A DNA stretch of 64,000 bases from Duganella sp. Leaf126 (lineage in GTDB: Bacteria > Pseudomonadota > Gammaproteobacteria > Burkholderiales > Burkholderiaceae_D). The translations under genes were made by a program, and so were the position numbers. The notes below the pieces were generated by a model, which saw nothing but the letters and a program-made list of their open reading frames with translations, did no database searches and was not told the origin of the DNA. Numbering within the stretch: position 1 is the first letter of the stretch; every line of letters begins with the position of its first letter. The stretch lies in assembly GCF_001423125.1 (NCBI RefSeq), contig NZ_LMNW01000034.1:507-64506 (forward strand), read 5' to 3'. Below, one piece after another: positions 18,388-25,935 of this stretch.

Positions 18388-18407
18388 CCGTGTGTTTTTT
18401 TACACGG
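18388..18407 (+). promoter_or_regulatory. Stem-loop over the ribosome-binding site of the LOV kinase
   Basis: CCGTGT and ACACGG are perfect 6-bp complements separated by an 8-base, T-rich loop. The right arm runs into the Shine-Dalgarno GGAG at 18406-18409, so folding of the leader would partly hide it about 9 bases before the ATG. This could tune translation. It is a sequence observation only; no conservation was tested. Confidence 0.3.
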
Positions 18408-18417
18408 AGCGGATGAC

Positions 18418-19785
18418 ATGACGATCGGCAAACCAGTGCGCCTCCAGGGTCCCCAGGGGCACCACGCCCCGGCCGCTGGCGCCAGCGGGCTCGGGGCCGA
18501 CGGCGAACCGGATGGCAGCAGCGCTGATACGCTGGGCACCCCCGGCATCGAGCACTGGCAGGCGACCTACGTCAGCAAGGATGGCCTGGAGCAACGCGGC
18601 AATGTCTTCTTTGCCGCCATCGAGATGACGCGCATGCCGATGATCATCACCAATCCGCGCCGGCCCGACAATCCCATCGTGTTTGCCAACAGCGCCTTCG
18701 TCGAACTGACCGGCTACCCGCAGTCCGCGCTGCTTGGGCGTAACTGCCGCTTCCTGCAGGGACCCGACACCGATCCCGGGACGGTGGCCGAGATCGGCCG
18801 CGCCATCCGCGCGCAGCGCGCGGTTGCGGTCGATATCCTCAATTACAAGGCCGACGGCACGCCGTTCTGGAACGGCCTCTACCTCGGCCCCGTGTTCGAC
18901 AGCGACGGCAGGCTGCTGTACTACTTTGCCTCGCAGCTCGATATCACCGAAAAAACCAGGCAGCTGCAGTCGTCGCTGCAGTCGCAGAAAATGGAGGCGA
19001 TCGGCGCCCTGACGGCCGGACTGGCGCACGATTTCAACAATCTGCTGCACGTGGTCAGCGGCAACCTGGAACTGGCCACGCGCCAGCTGCACGGCGCCGA
19101 GGTGGCGATCGAAGCGCTCGCACGCAGCCGCAGCGCGCTCGACAAGGCGACCCGTCTGACCCAGCAACTGCTGACGTTCGCACGCAAGCAGCACCTGCAG
19201 CCGCGCCTGGAATCGCTGAACCAGATCGTCCTGGCATTGACCGACATGCTGGCGCCCACGCTGACGCCGGCGGTCAGCCTGCGACTGGACCTGGCGCCCG
19301 GTCTGCCCCAGTGCCGGGTCGATGCCGACCACCTGCAGACCGCCTTGCTCAACCTGGTCAAGAACGCGCGCGAAGCGCTGGCCGACGGGGGCACGATCAC
19401 GGTGTCCACCCGCCTGCTGCGGTCCGATCCTGGGTCGGCGCCGGCAGAGGAGCGCGAGCAGGCTGCTGCCGACACCGCGCTGCGCTACGTGGAATTGGCG
19501 ATCCGCGATGACGGACCCGGCATGACGGACGACATCATGCGCCGCGCGACCGAACCGTTCTTCACCACCAAGGGCCCGGGCACCGGTCTCGGCCTGGCAA
19601 TGGTGCACGGCTTTGCCGAGCAATCGCAGGGCAAGCTGCTGATCGCCAGCACGGTCGGCAACGGCACGACCATCACGCTGCGCTTCCCGGCAGTTGCGGC
19701 GGACTATGCCGACGGCGCAGGCGCCCGCAGCGGCCACGATGGCGCTGCCGCCGGGGCCGACAGGCGCAGGGAAGAAGGTGATTAG
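18418..19785 (+). CDS. LOV-domain blue-light sensor histidine kinase
   Basis: 455 residues from ATG 18418 with GGAG upstream. Residues about 60-180 form a LOV domain with the hallmark flavin-adduct motif GRNCRFLQG (Cys110), followed by ILNYKADGTPFWN and the YYFASQLDITE end. LOV domains bind FMN and form a cysteinyl adduct in blue light. The kinase core has GLAHDFNNLL (His204), NAREAL, DDGPGM and GTGLGL. The protein has no membrane segment. Close relatives are hybrid kinases with a C-terminal receiver. Here translation meets TAG at 19783-19785, yet the same frame stays open afterwards through a long linker into a receiver domain ending at 20772. The interruption may be a recent nonsense change, a readthrough site, or a real split into two proteins. 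Confidence 0.92.
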   Translation: MTIGKPVRLQGPQGHHAPAAGASGLGADGEPDGSSADTLGTPGIEHWQATYVSKDGLEQRGNVFFAAIEMTRMPMIITNPRRPDNPIVFANSAFVELTGYPQSALLGRNCRFLQGPDTDPGTVAEIGRAIRAQRAVAVDILNYKADGTPFWNGLYLGPVFDSDGRLLYYFASQLDITEKTRQLQSSLQSQKMEAIGALTAGLAHDFNNLLHVVSGNLELATRQLHGAEVAIEALARSRSALDKATRLTQQLLTFARKQHLQPRLESLNQIVLALTDMLAPTLTPAVSLRLDLAPGLPQCRVDADHLQTALLNLVKNAREALADGGTITVSTRLLRSDPGSAPAEEREQAAADTALRYVELAIRDDGPGMTDDIMRRATEPFFTTKGPGTGLGLAMVHGFAEQSQGKLLIASTVGNGTTITLRFPAVAADYADGAGARSGHDGAAAGADRRREEGD

Positions 19786-19938
19786 GATCGCAGCCAGCGC
19801 AGCAGCAACGCACGCAGCGAGGCGCGCGCGGAGGCGGGGCGCCGGCAACGTGACGACGAGCGCAGCGCGGAAAGCAGCGAGGAGAGCAGCGAGGAAAGCA
19901 GCGAGGAGAGCAGCGAGCCCGGAGGAAAGCAGCGCAGC

Positions 19939-20772
19939 GTGCAACGCGGTGACCAGGGCAGCGACGAGGCCAGCGAGCCCGGCGGAAAGCAGCGGAAAGT
20001 GCAACGCGGTGACCAGGGCGAAGACACGGACAGCGACCAGCACAGCAACGCGGGCAGTGACCAGTGCAGCGACGCGTCTAATGACTTGGGCAGCGACGCG
20101 GACAGCGACCAGCGTAGCGACGCGAGCAGTGACCAGTACAGCGATGCAGCCAGCGACCAGCGCAGCGACGCGAGCAGTGACCAGTACAGCGATGCAGCCA
20201 GCGACCAGCGCAGCGACGCGAGCAGTGACCAGTACGGCGACGCGGCCGGCGACCAGCGGCTCGACGCGAGCAGTGACCGGCGCAGCAACGCGATCAGGGA
20301 CGCGCGCAGCGGCGGGGACGGAAATGACCCTGGCCGGCAGCGCCGCGAAGATGGCAACCACGGACGTGACCACGTTGGTGGCAACCAGGCCGGTTCCGAA
20401 CATAGCCGCTGGCGCGCCAAGCGCATTCTGATCGTCGATGACAACCCCGAGATCCTGCTCGTCACCACCGAGTTCCTGGCGGCGCAAGGCTACACGGTGG
20501 AGGTTGCGTCCAGCGGCGAGCAGGCGCTGGAACTACTGGCGGCGGGACGGCCGATCGACCTGCTGTTCACCGACATCGTGATGCCAGACGGAATGAACGG
20601 CATCGACCTGGCGCGCGCGGTCGCGCGTCGCTACCCGCACATAAAGCTGCTGGCGGCAAGCGGATACATGGACCAGTTGCCGCCGCAGCAAGCCGGGTTG
20701 GTGCTCGAAATCATCCCCAAGCCGTTCCGCTTCGACATGCTTGAGGAAAAGGTCAGGCGGCTGGTGCAGTAA
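19939..20772 (+). CDS. Repeat-rich linker plus receiver domain, in frame with the LOV kinase
   Basis: 277 residues if begun at GTG 19939, which has GGAGGA 12 bases upstream; there is no in-frame ATG until inside the receiver. Residues 1-155 are hydrophilic and low in complexity, rich in Ser, Asp, Gln and Arg, with a 16-residue repeat. Residues about 158-277 are a receiver domain: ILIVDDNPEILLV (acidic pair), LLFTDIVMPDG (phospho-acceptor Asp), LLAASGY and EIIPKPFRFD (conserved Lys). The frame is the same as that of the kinase upstream and no other stop lies between 18418 and 20772 except TAG 19783. The product may be a separate response regulator, or the C-terminal part of a 784-residue hybrid kinase. 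Confidence 0.7.
   Translation: MQRGDQGSDEASEPGGKQRKVQRGDQGEDTDSDQHSNAGSDQCSDASNDLGSDADSDQRSDASSDQYSDAASDQRSDASSDQYSDAASDQRSDASSDQYGDAAGDQRLDASSDRRSNAIRDARSGGDGNDPGRQRREDGNHGRDHVGGNQAGSEHSRWRAKRILIVDDNPEILLVTTEFLAAQGYTVEVASSGEQALELLAAGRPIDLLFTDIVMPDGMNGIDLARAVARRYPHIKLLAASGYMDQLPPQQAGLVLEIIPKPFRFDMLEEKVRRLVQ
20113..20280 (+). repeat. 48-bp tandem repeat in the kinase-receiver linker
   Basis: Three full 48-bp copies (20113-20160, 20161-20208, 20209-20256) and half a fourth encode the 16-residue unit SDASSDQYSDAASDQR. The first two differ by one base. Looser SD/SE-rich repeats extend back to about 19860. The unit length is a multiple of three, so copy changes keep the frame. Confidence 0.9.
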
Positions 20773-21036
20773 CGGTGCAGTAGATGCCGGCTTCACTTAT
20801 GCAAGTCGCACCATTGCCAAAATGGCGAATATTATTGCATTTTAGAACGTTATTAAGTATGATAACCGTGTGGCGCGGAAAGCCGTGCCACGCTGTTCCG
20901 CCTGCTCCAAAAGCCGAGCTTGCGTTGTAGTTTCTCTCCCCGGCCTCCGATCCGCCGTCGCCATCCCACCCTTATTGAAACCGACAGTGGCAGCGGCGTT
21001 GCATGCTGCGCGACCGTCATGCGACAGGAAAAAATT

Positions 21037-22659
21037 ATGAACAATCAAGGCCTCAACATGGGCATCGGCACCCGCCTGTACGCCGGCTTCTCGCTGATCG
21101 TGGTGATCATGGTCACCCTGCTGACGGTTGCCTACTTCAACTTCTCCAAGCTGAACCAGGCCAACGACTGGAACGACCACACCTACAAGGTGCTTGACAG
21201 CGGCCGCGCCATGCTGGAAAACCTGATCAATATGGAGACGGGCGAACGCGGCTTTGCCCTGACCGGGGCCGAGGCCTCGCTCGAGCCTTTCGTCGGCGGC
21301 AAGGAGGGCTTCAAAAAAGCATGGACCGAAGCCAGGTCGCTGACGGCCGACAATGCGCAGCAGCAGGAGCGCCTGAAGAAGCTCGAAGACGCCGAGCAGC
21401 AATGGCGCACCACGGCCGCCGAGCCGGCCATCGCGCTGCGCCGCGCCAGCGGCCAGGGCGGGGCCGGCATGGAGGCGGTGATCGCTTTCGAGCAAGCCAA
21501 CAAGGGCAAGGCGCTGATGGACCAGATGCGCTCGATCCTGTCGGAGATGGCGGGCGCCGAGCGCGTCCTGCTCGACGAGCGCGCCAGCAAGGCCGCATCG
21601 CTGCAGGACGCCACCAAGCTGACGCTGGTCGGCGGCGGTACACTGGCGGTGGTGCTGGCCATCTTCCTGGCACTGATGCTGGCGCGCATGGTGCTGCAAC
21701 CGCTGCGCGCCATCCTGCTCGCGACCGAAGACTTGCGCAGCGGCGAGGGCGATCTCACCTACCGGCTGCCGGTGCTGTCGGCCGAATTCGGCCAGGTGGC
21801 GATCTCGCTCAACGGCTTTATCAAGAAGCTGCACGACATCATCCACGAAGTGCGGCGCGGGACCGAAACCATCGCGTCGGCCAGCCAGCAAATTGCCACC
21901 GGCAACCTCGATCTGTCCGCGCGCACCGAACAGCAGGCCAGCTCGCTCGAGGAAACGGCATCGTCGATGGAGGAACTGACCTCCACCGTCAAGCAAAATG
22001 CCGACAACGCCCGCCAGGCCACCGCCATGGCCGGCAGCGCGGCCGAAGTGGCCGTGCGCGGCAGCACCGTGGTTACCCAGGTGGTCAACACCATGACCGC
22101 CATTAACGAATCGGCGAAAAAGATTGCCGACATCATCGGCGTGATCGACGGTATCGCGTTCCAGACCAACATCCTGGCCCTGAATGCGGCTGTTGAGGCG
22201 GCCCGTGCCGGCGAACAGGGCCGCGGCTTTGCAGTGGTCGCCAGCGAGGTGCGCAACCTGGCCCACCGCTCGGCCGGCGCCGCCAAGGAAATCAAGGTGC
22301 TGATCAACGACTCGGTGGACAAGGTCACCACCGGCACCGAGCTGGTGGGCACCGCCGGCGCCACCATGGACGAGGTGGTCGGCAGCGTGCGGCGCGTGAC
22401 CGATATCATGAGCGAGATCAGCGCTGCCAGCACCGAGCAGGAAGCGGGCATCGTGCAGGTGAACCAGGCCGTCAGCGAGATGGACAGCGTGACCCAGCAA
22501 AATGCCGCCCTGGTCGAAGAGGCGGCGGCCGCCTCCGAATCGATGCAGGACCAGGCTCGCCAGCTCGAGCAGCTGGTCAGCGTCTTCAAGCTCGACGGCA
22601 TGGCGCAGCAGCACACGCCCGGCCCGGCCCGTCGCCCGGTCCCGGCCCTGGCGGCCTGA
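21037..22659 (+). CDS. Methyl-accepting chemotaxis protein with CHASE3-type sensor
   Basis: 540 residues from ATG 21037, preceded by AGGAA. Membrane segments lie at about 13-33 and 190-212, with a periplasmic domain between them reading as CHASE3 ([15 protein letters not shown], then [15 protein letters not shown]). HAMP follows ([28 protein letters not shown]). The signalling tip is classical: [12 protein letters not shown]-type stretch [40 protein letters not shown]. Methylation helices are rich in Glu and Gln pairs. It belongs to the 36-heptad class and would signal through CheA/CheW encoded elsewhere. It ends in [13 protein letters not shown] without a CheR-tethering pentapeptide. Immediately downstream, one frame off, is a 27-bp repeat array that ends at a stop, so the native tail may have been longer. 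Confidence 0.93.
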   Translation: MNNQGLNMGIGTRLYAGFSLIVVIMVTLLTVAYFNFSKLNQANDWNDHTYKVLDSGRAMLENLINMETGERGFALTGAEASLEPFVGGKEGFKKAWTEARSLTADNAQQQERLKKLEDAEQQWRTTAAEPAIALRRASGQGGAGMEAVIAFEQANKGKALMDQMRSILSEMAGAERVLLDERASKAASLQDATKLTLVGGGTLAVVLAIFLALMLARMVLQPLRAILLATEDLRSGEGDLTYRLPVLSAEFGQVAISLNGFIKKLHDIIHEVRRGTETIASASQQIATGNLDLSARTEQQASSLEETASSMEELTSTVKQNADNARQATAMAGSAAEVAVRGSTVVTQVVNTMTAINESAKKIADIIGVIDGIAFQTNILALNAAVEAARAGEQGRGFAVVASEVRNLAHRSAGAAKEIKVLINDSVDKVTTGTELVGTAGATMDEVVGSVRRVTDIMSEISAASTEQEAGIVQVNQAVSEMDSVTQQNAALVEEAAAASESMQDQARQLEQLVSVFKLDGMAQQHTPGPARRPVPALAA

Positions 22660-22685
22660 CCGTCGCACCGACGCTGGCGCTTGCC

Positions 22686-23063
22686 GCCAGCGTCTCTGCC
22701 TTGGCGCCTCTCGCCAGTGTCTCCGCCTCGGCGCCTGCCGGCAGCGTCTCTGCGTTGACGCGTGCCGCCAGCGTCTCTGCGTTGGCGGCTCTCGCCAGCG
22801 TCTCCGCCTCGGCGCCTGCCTACACCGTCTCCGCGTTGGCGCCTGCCGGCAACGTCTCTGCGTTGGCACCCACTGCCAGCGTCTCTGCGTTGGCGCCTGC
22901 CGCCTGCATCTCCGCCTTGGCGCGTGCCGCCAGCGTCTCTGCGTTGGCGCCTGCCGCCTGCATCTCCGCCTTGGCGCGTGCCGCCAGTGTCTCTGCCTTG
23001 GCACCCGCTGCCAGCGTCTCTGCTTTGGCGCCTGCCGCCTGTATCTCCGCCTTGGCGCCGCAG
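22686..23063 (+). repeat. Fourteen 27-bp tandem repeats after the chemoreceptor
   Basis: Exactly 14 units of 27 bp. In the plus frame starting at 22686 each unit encodes nine residues of the type ASVSALAPA, and the last unit is followed at once by TAG (23064-23066). Frames on both strands are largely open because the unit lacks stops; on the minus strand the unit reads AKAETLAAG. The array begins 26 bp after the chemoreceptor stop. It may be a frame-shifted C-terminal tail, a separate short protein (a TTG at 22701 could start it) or non-coding sequence. Units are contiguous, so it is not a CRISPR array. Confidence 0.9.
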
Positions 23064-23066
23064 TAG

Positions 23067-23570
23067 CCGCCGCGCCGCGCATTCCCAGCAAGATCCGCGC
23101 TGCCCCGGCGCCGCCGGAGCCGACATTGTCCCCGACCGGCCGCCCGCCATCGAACAGCCATCAGCCGGGCCAATTCTCCGCGATTCGAATGAAATCGGTT
23201 TCAGCGAGAGCGGCCGGTGCCATCACGCCTAGTCAAGCAAAGTCGACAAAACGCCGGAAAAACGCACGGTTTTTGGTATTTTTACTACGTCCAATGAGAA
23301 ATACTCAACTTACCGTTGACGAGGCTTTTGCAAGTGACGTAACTTCGCAGGCTGGCAAAGCGAATTCGTAATCGCAGTTGGTGAAAAACATAATCAAACC
23401 GCTAGTTACGGTTGGCTGAGGGCGCGATAATCGATCCTCGCCCCGACTCGCAGGTGGCTTTGACAACGTTTTCAACAGCGTGATTGAGCGCTGCGAGCGT
23501 TCAAGCCGGACCCGGTGACAGCCTGGCACGCGTTACACTGCGCAAATAATTTCAACTTATAAGGAATACC
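23067..23570. other. Intergenic region before the sugar transporter
   Basis: About 500 bp with no convincing gene. Base composition falls from about 23220 onward, suggesting promoter DNA. It contains the LacI-type operator at 23461-23474. A short plus-strand stretch encoding MRNTQLTVDEAFASDVTSQAGKANS ends at 23371 and has no ribosome-binding site. No terminator-like hairpin with a T-run was found. Confidence 0.5.
23461..23474. promoter_or_regulatory. LacI-family operator-like palindrome
   Basis: TGACAACGTTTTCA is a 14-bp palindrome centred on AACGTT with one mismatched pair, the form bound by LacI-family sugar repressors with a central CG step. It lies about 97 bp before the GTG start of the FucP-like transporter, a sensible place for repression of sugar uptake. 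No LacI-type gene is in the window. Confidence 0.5.
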
Positions 23571-24824
23571 GTGGCATTCATCAACACCAGCCAGCCGGCA
23601 GCGGCAGCGCAAGCGACACCAGCAGCAGCAAGCACCAGTTACAGCGGCGCGCTGTCCATGGTCACCATGCTGTTCTTCATGTGGGGCATGATTACCGCGC
23701 TCAACGACGTACTGATTCCGCACCTGCGCGCCGTCTACACGCTCAGCTACGTGCAGGCGATGCTGGTGCAATCCTGCTTTTTCGGCGCCTATTTCCTGAT
23801 CTCGCTGCCGGCCGGTGCACTGGTGCGGCGCATCGGCTACCAGCGCGGCGTGGTAGTCGGCCTGACCACGGCCGGCATCGGCTGCCTGATGTTTTACCCG
23901 GCCGCGCAGGCCGGCTTCGGCCTGTTCCTGGCGGCGCTGTTCGTGCTGGCCGGCGGCATCACCACCTTGCAGGTGGCGGCCAATCCCTACGTCACCGTGC
24001 TCGGCCCAGCCGCGACCGCGTCCGGCCGGCTGACGCTGACCCAGGGCTTCAACTCGCTCGGCACCACGGTCGGCCCGGTGGTCGGCGCCTGGCTGATCCT
24101 GTCGGACGCCACGTCGGCCGGCGCGGACGCGGTCAAAGTGCCTTACCTGCTGCTGGCGGGCACGCTGCTGGCGCTGGCCGGCGCCTTCGCCCTGGCCAAA
24201 CTGCCGCAGGTCGGCGCCACCGACGATGCCGGCGAGCGCACGCCGCTGCGGCAGCTGGTGCGCAGTCATCCGCGCCTGCTGTTTGCGGTGCTGGCGATTT
24301 TTCTGTATGTCGGCGCCGAAGTGGCGATCGGCAGCTTCATCGTCAACTTCCTCGGCGAACGCCATATTTCCGGCCTGAGCGTCGCCAGTGCCGCCCACTA
24401 CGTGAGCTTCTACTGGGGCGGCGCCATGGTGGGCCGTTTCGTCGGCGCGCTGGTGATGCGCCGGGTGCGCGCCGGTCTGGCGCTGGCCGTCAGCGCGGCC
24501 ATGGCCGTGGCGCTGGTGCTGGTGGCGGTGCTGGGCAGCGGACCGGTGGCGATGTGGGCGATCCTGGCCGTGGGCCTGTGCAATGCCATCATGTTCCCGA
24601 CCATCTTCAGCATGGGCCTGCATCAGCTCGGCGCTGGCGCCGGCCAGGCGGCCGGCCTGCTGTGCATGGCAATCGTGGGCGGCGCCGTGGTGCCGGTCGG
24701 GCAGGGCATGCTGGCCGACATCGTCGGCGTGCAATGGTCGTTCCTGCTGCCCGCCGTGTGCTATCTGCCGATCCTGTGGTTCGGCGCCCGCTATGTCAAT
24801 CTTTTCCGCGAAAAGGCCGCGTAA
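23571..24824 (+). CDS. FucP/GluP-family sugar:H+ symporter (MFS)
   Basis: 417 residues with about 12 membrane segments. The GTG start at 23571 has AAGGAA 6 bases upstream. The family is indicated by SMVTMLFFMWGMITALNDVLIPHL, QSCFFGAYFLISLPAG, GGITTLQVAANPYVTVLGP and LTLTQGFNSLGTTVGP, all typical of the fucose/glucose-galactose/N-acetylglucosamine transporter branch. It is an inner-membrane symporter for a hexose or amino sugar. A LacI-type operator upstream suggests sugar induction. The next gene encodes a GH6 glycosidase 73 bp away, so the pair may take up products of beta-glucan breakdown, but the sugar is not certain. Confidence 0.9.
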   Translation: MAFINTSQPAAAAQATPAAASTSYSGALSMVTMLFFMWGMITALNDVLIPHLRAVYTLSYVQAMLVQSCFFGAYFLISLPAGALVRRIGYQRGVVVGLTTAGIGCLMFYPAAQAGFGLFLAALFVLAGGITTLQVAANPYVTVLGPAATASGRLTLTQGFNSLGTTVGPVVGAWLILSDATSAGADAVKVPYLLLAGTLLALAGAFALAKLPQVGATDDAGERTPLRQLVRSHPRLLFAVLAIFLYVGAEVAIGSFIVNFLGERHISGLSVASAAHYVSFYWGGAMVGRFVGALVMRRVRAGLALAVSAAMAVALVLVAVLGSGPVAMWAILAVGLCNAIMFPTIFSMGLHQLGAGAGQAAGLLCMAIVGGAVVPVGQGMLADIVGVQWSFLLPAVCYLPILWFGARYVNLFREKAA

Positions 24825-24897
24825 TGCCTTAACCGTGTCACCGTAGTGCCCGCTAGTGGGGACCTAGTCTTTCCATAAAAAATCAAAGGAGACAAAG

Positions 24898-25854
24898 ATG
24901 AAAAGCGTTAAATCACCAAGCAAGTTGCTGCACGCACTGCGCCTCGGCGCGGTGTTGGGCGCGGGGCTGGGGGCCTGCGCCGCCGCCCTGGCGGCCGACC
25001 CGACGCTGTATGTCGATCCGCAGACGACCGCTGCGGTCTGGGCCCGCAGCAATCCCAGCGACGGCCGCTCGGGCGACATCGCCAGCCGCATCGCCAGCCA
25101 GCCGCACGCCAAGTGGTTCGGCGACTGGAGTGGCAACATCGCCACGGCGGTGGGCAATTATGTGGGCACGGCGGCAAGCCAGGGCCGCACGCCGGTGCTG
25201 GTGTCGTACAACATCCCCGCGCGCGACTGCGGCCAGTACAGCGCCGGCGGCGCCAACTCGCTGCAGGGCTACCGCGACTGGATCCGTGCGTTTGCCGGCG
25301 CCATCGGCAACCGGGCGGCGATCGTGATCCTCGAACCGGACGCGCTGCCGCAGCTCGACTGCCTGGACGCGACCGGCAAGGCCGGGCGGCTCGACCTGTT
25401 CCAGTACGCCACCACGCAATTTGCCACGCTGGCGCCGCGCGCCTATGTCTACCTCGACATCGGCAACAGCGCCTGGCTGGCGCCGGCCGAAGCGGCCACG
25501 CGGCTGGTCAATGCCGGCGTCTCGAAAGTGCGCGGTTTCTCGCTCAACGTCTCCAACTACCGCACTGACGGCGAGAGCAACCCGTACGGCATCGCGGTTG
25601 CCAACGCGCTGCGCCAGCGCGGCCTGAACAAAACCTTCGTGGTCGATACCAGCCGCAACGGCAACGGCCCTGACGGCAGCAAGTGGTGCGACCCGACCGG
25701 CCGCAAGCTGGGCGTGACGCCGCGTTACAACAGCGCCACCAGTTCGCCGGAAATGACGCTGTGGATCAAGGCCCCCGGTGAAGCGGACGGCTGCGCAGCA
25801 GCGGCCGGGACCTTCCTGCCCGAGTATGCCTACAAGATGATTTACGGTTATTAA
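24898..25854 (+). CDS. Secreted glycoside hydrolase family 6 (endoglucanase/cellobiohydrolase type)
   Basis: 318 residues from ATG 24898 with AAGGAG upstream. A signal peptide covers about 1-33 (ending ALAADP). The GH6 fold is clear: LVSYNIPARDCGQYSAGG contains the catalytic-acid region (Asp in ARDCGQ), and AIVILEPDALPQLDC contains the second conserved Asp. SLNVSNYRTDGESNPYG, KTFVVDTSRNGNGP and LWIKAPGEADGC complete the family pattern. GH6 enzymes invert beta-1,4-glucan bonds. There is no carbohydrate-binding module or long linker, and the length is near the minimal catalytic domain. It follows the sugar symporter by 73 bp and is probably co-transcribed. Confidence 0.93.
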   Translation: MKSVKSPSKLLHALRLGAVLGAGLGACAAALAADPTLYVDPQTTAAVWARSNPSDGRSGDIASRIASQPHAKWFGDWSGNIATAVGNYVGTAASQGRTPVLVSYNIPARDCGQYSAGGANSLQGYRDWIRAFAGAIGNRAAIVILEPDALPQLDCLDATGKAGRLDLFQYATTQFATLAPRAYVYLDIGNSAWLAPAEAATRLVNAGVSKVRGFSLNVSNYRTDGESNPYGIAVANALRQRGLNKTFVVDTSRNGNGPDGSKWCDPTGRKLGVTPRYNSATSSPEMTLWIKAPGEADGCAAAAGTFLPEYAYKMIYGY

Positions 25855-25935
25855 GCACTGCGGCGCGGGTGCCATCATGACGGCAGCCGCGCCGCGCCGC
25901 TTCGATGCGACTTGCCCGGCTTGCCTGACGGGATG

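Noticed and set aside
19783-19785. TAG as pyrrolysine codon
   Set aside because: No pylTSBCD genes are seen and such use is unknown in this group; a nonsense change or readthrough is simpler.
18400-20487. Minus-strand frame with hydrophobic VTARVAALVAG repeats
   Set aside because: It is the reverse reading of the kinase and its Ser/Asp repeat linker. The repeats keep all frames open; the plus frame ends in a proper receiver domain.
22686-23063. 27-bp array as CRISPR
   Set aside because: Units touch with no unique spacers and no cas gene is present.
20842-23091. Long minus-strand frames across the chemoreceptor and 27-bp array
   Set aside because: The chemoreceptor on the plus strand is unambiguous; the minus frames have Arg/His/Gln-rich composition and no start signal.
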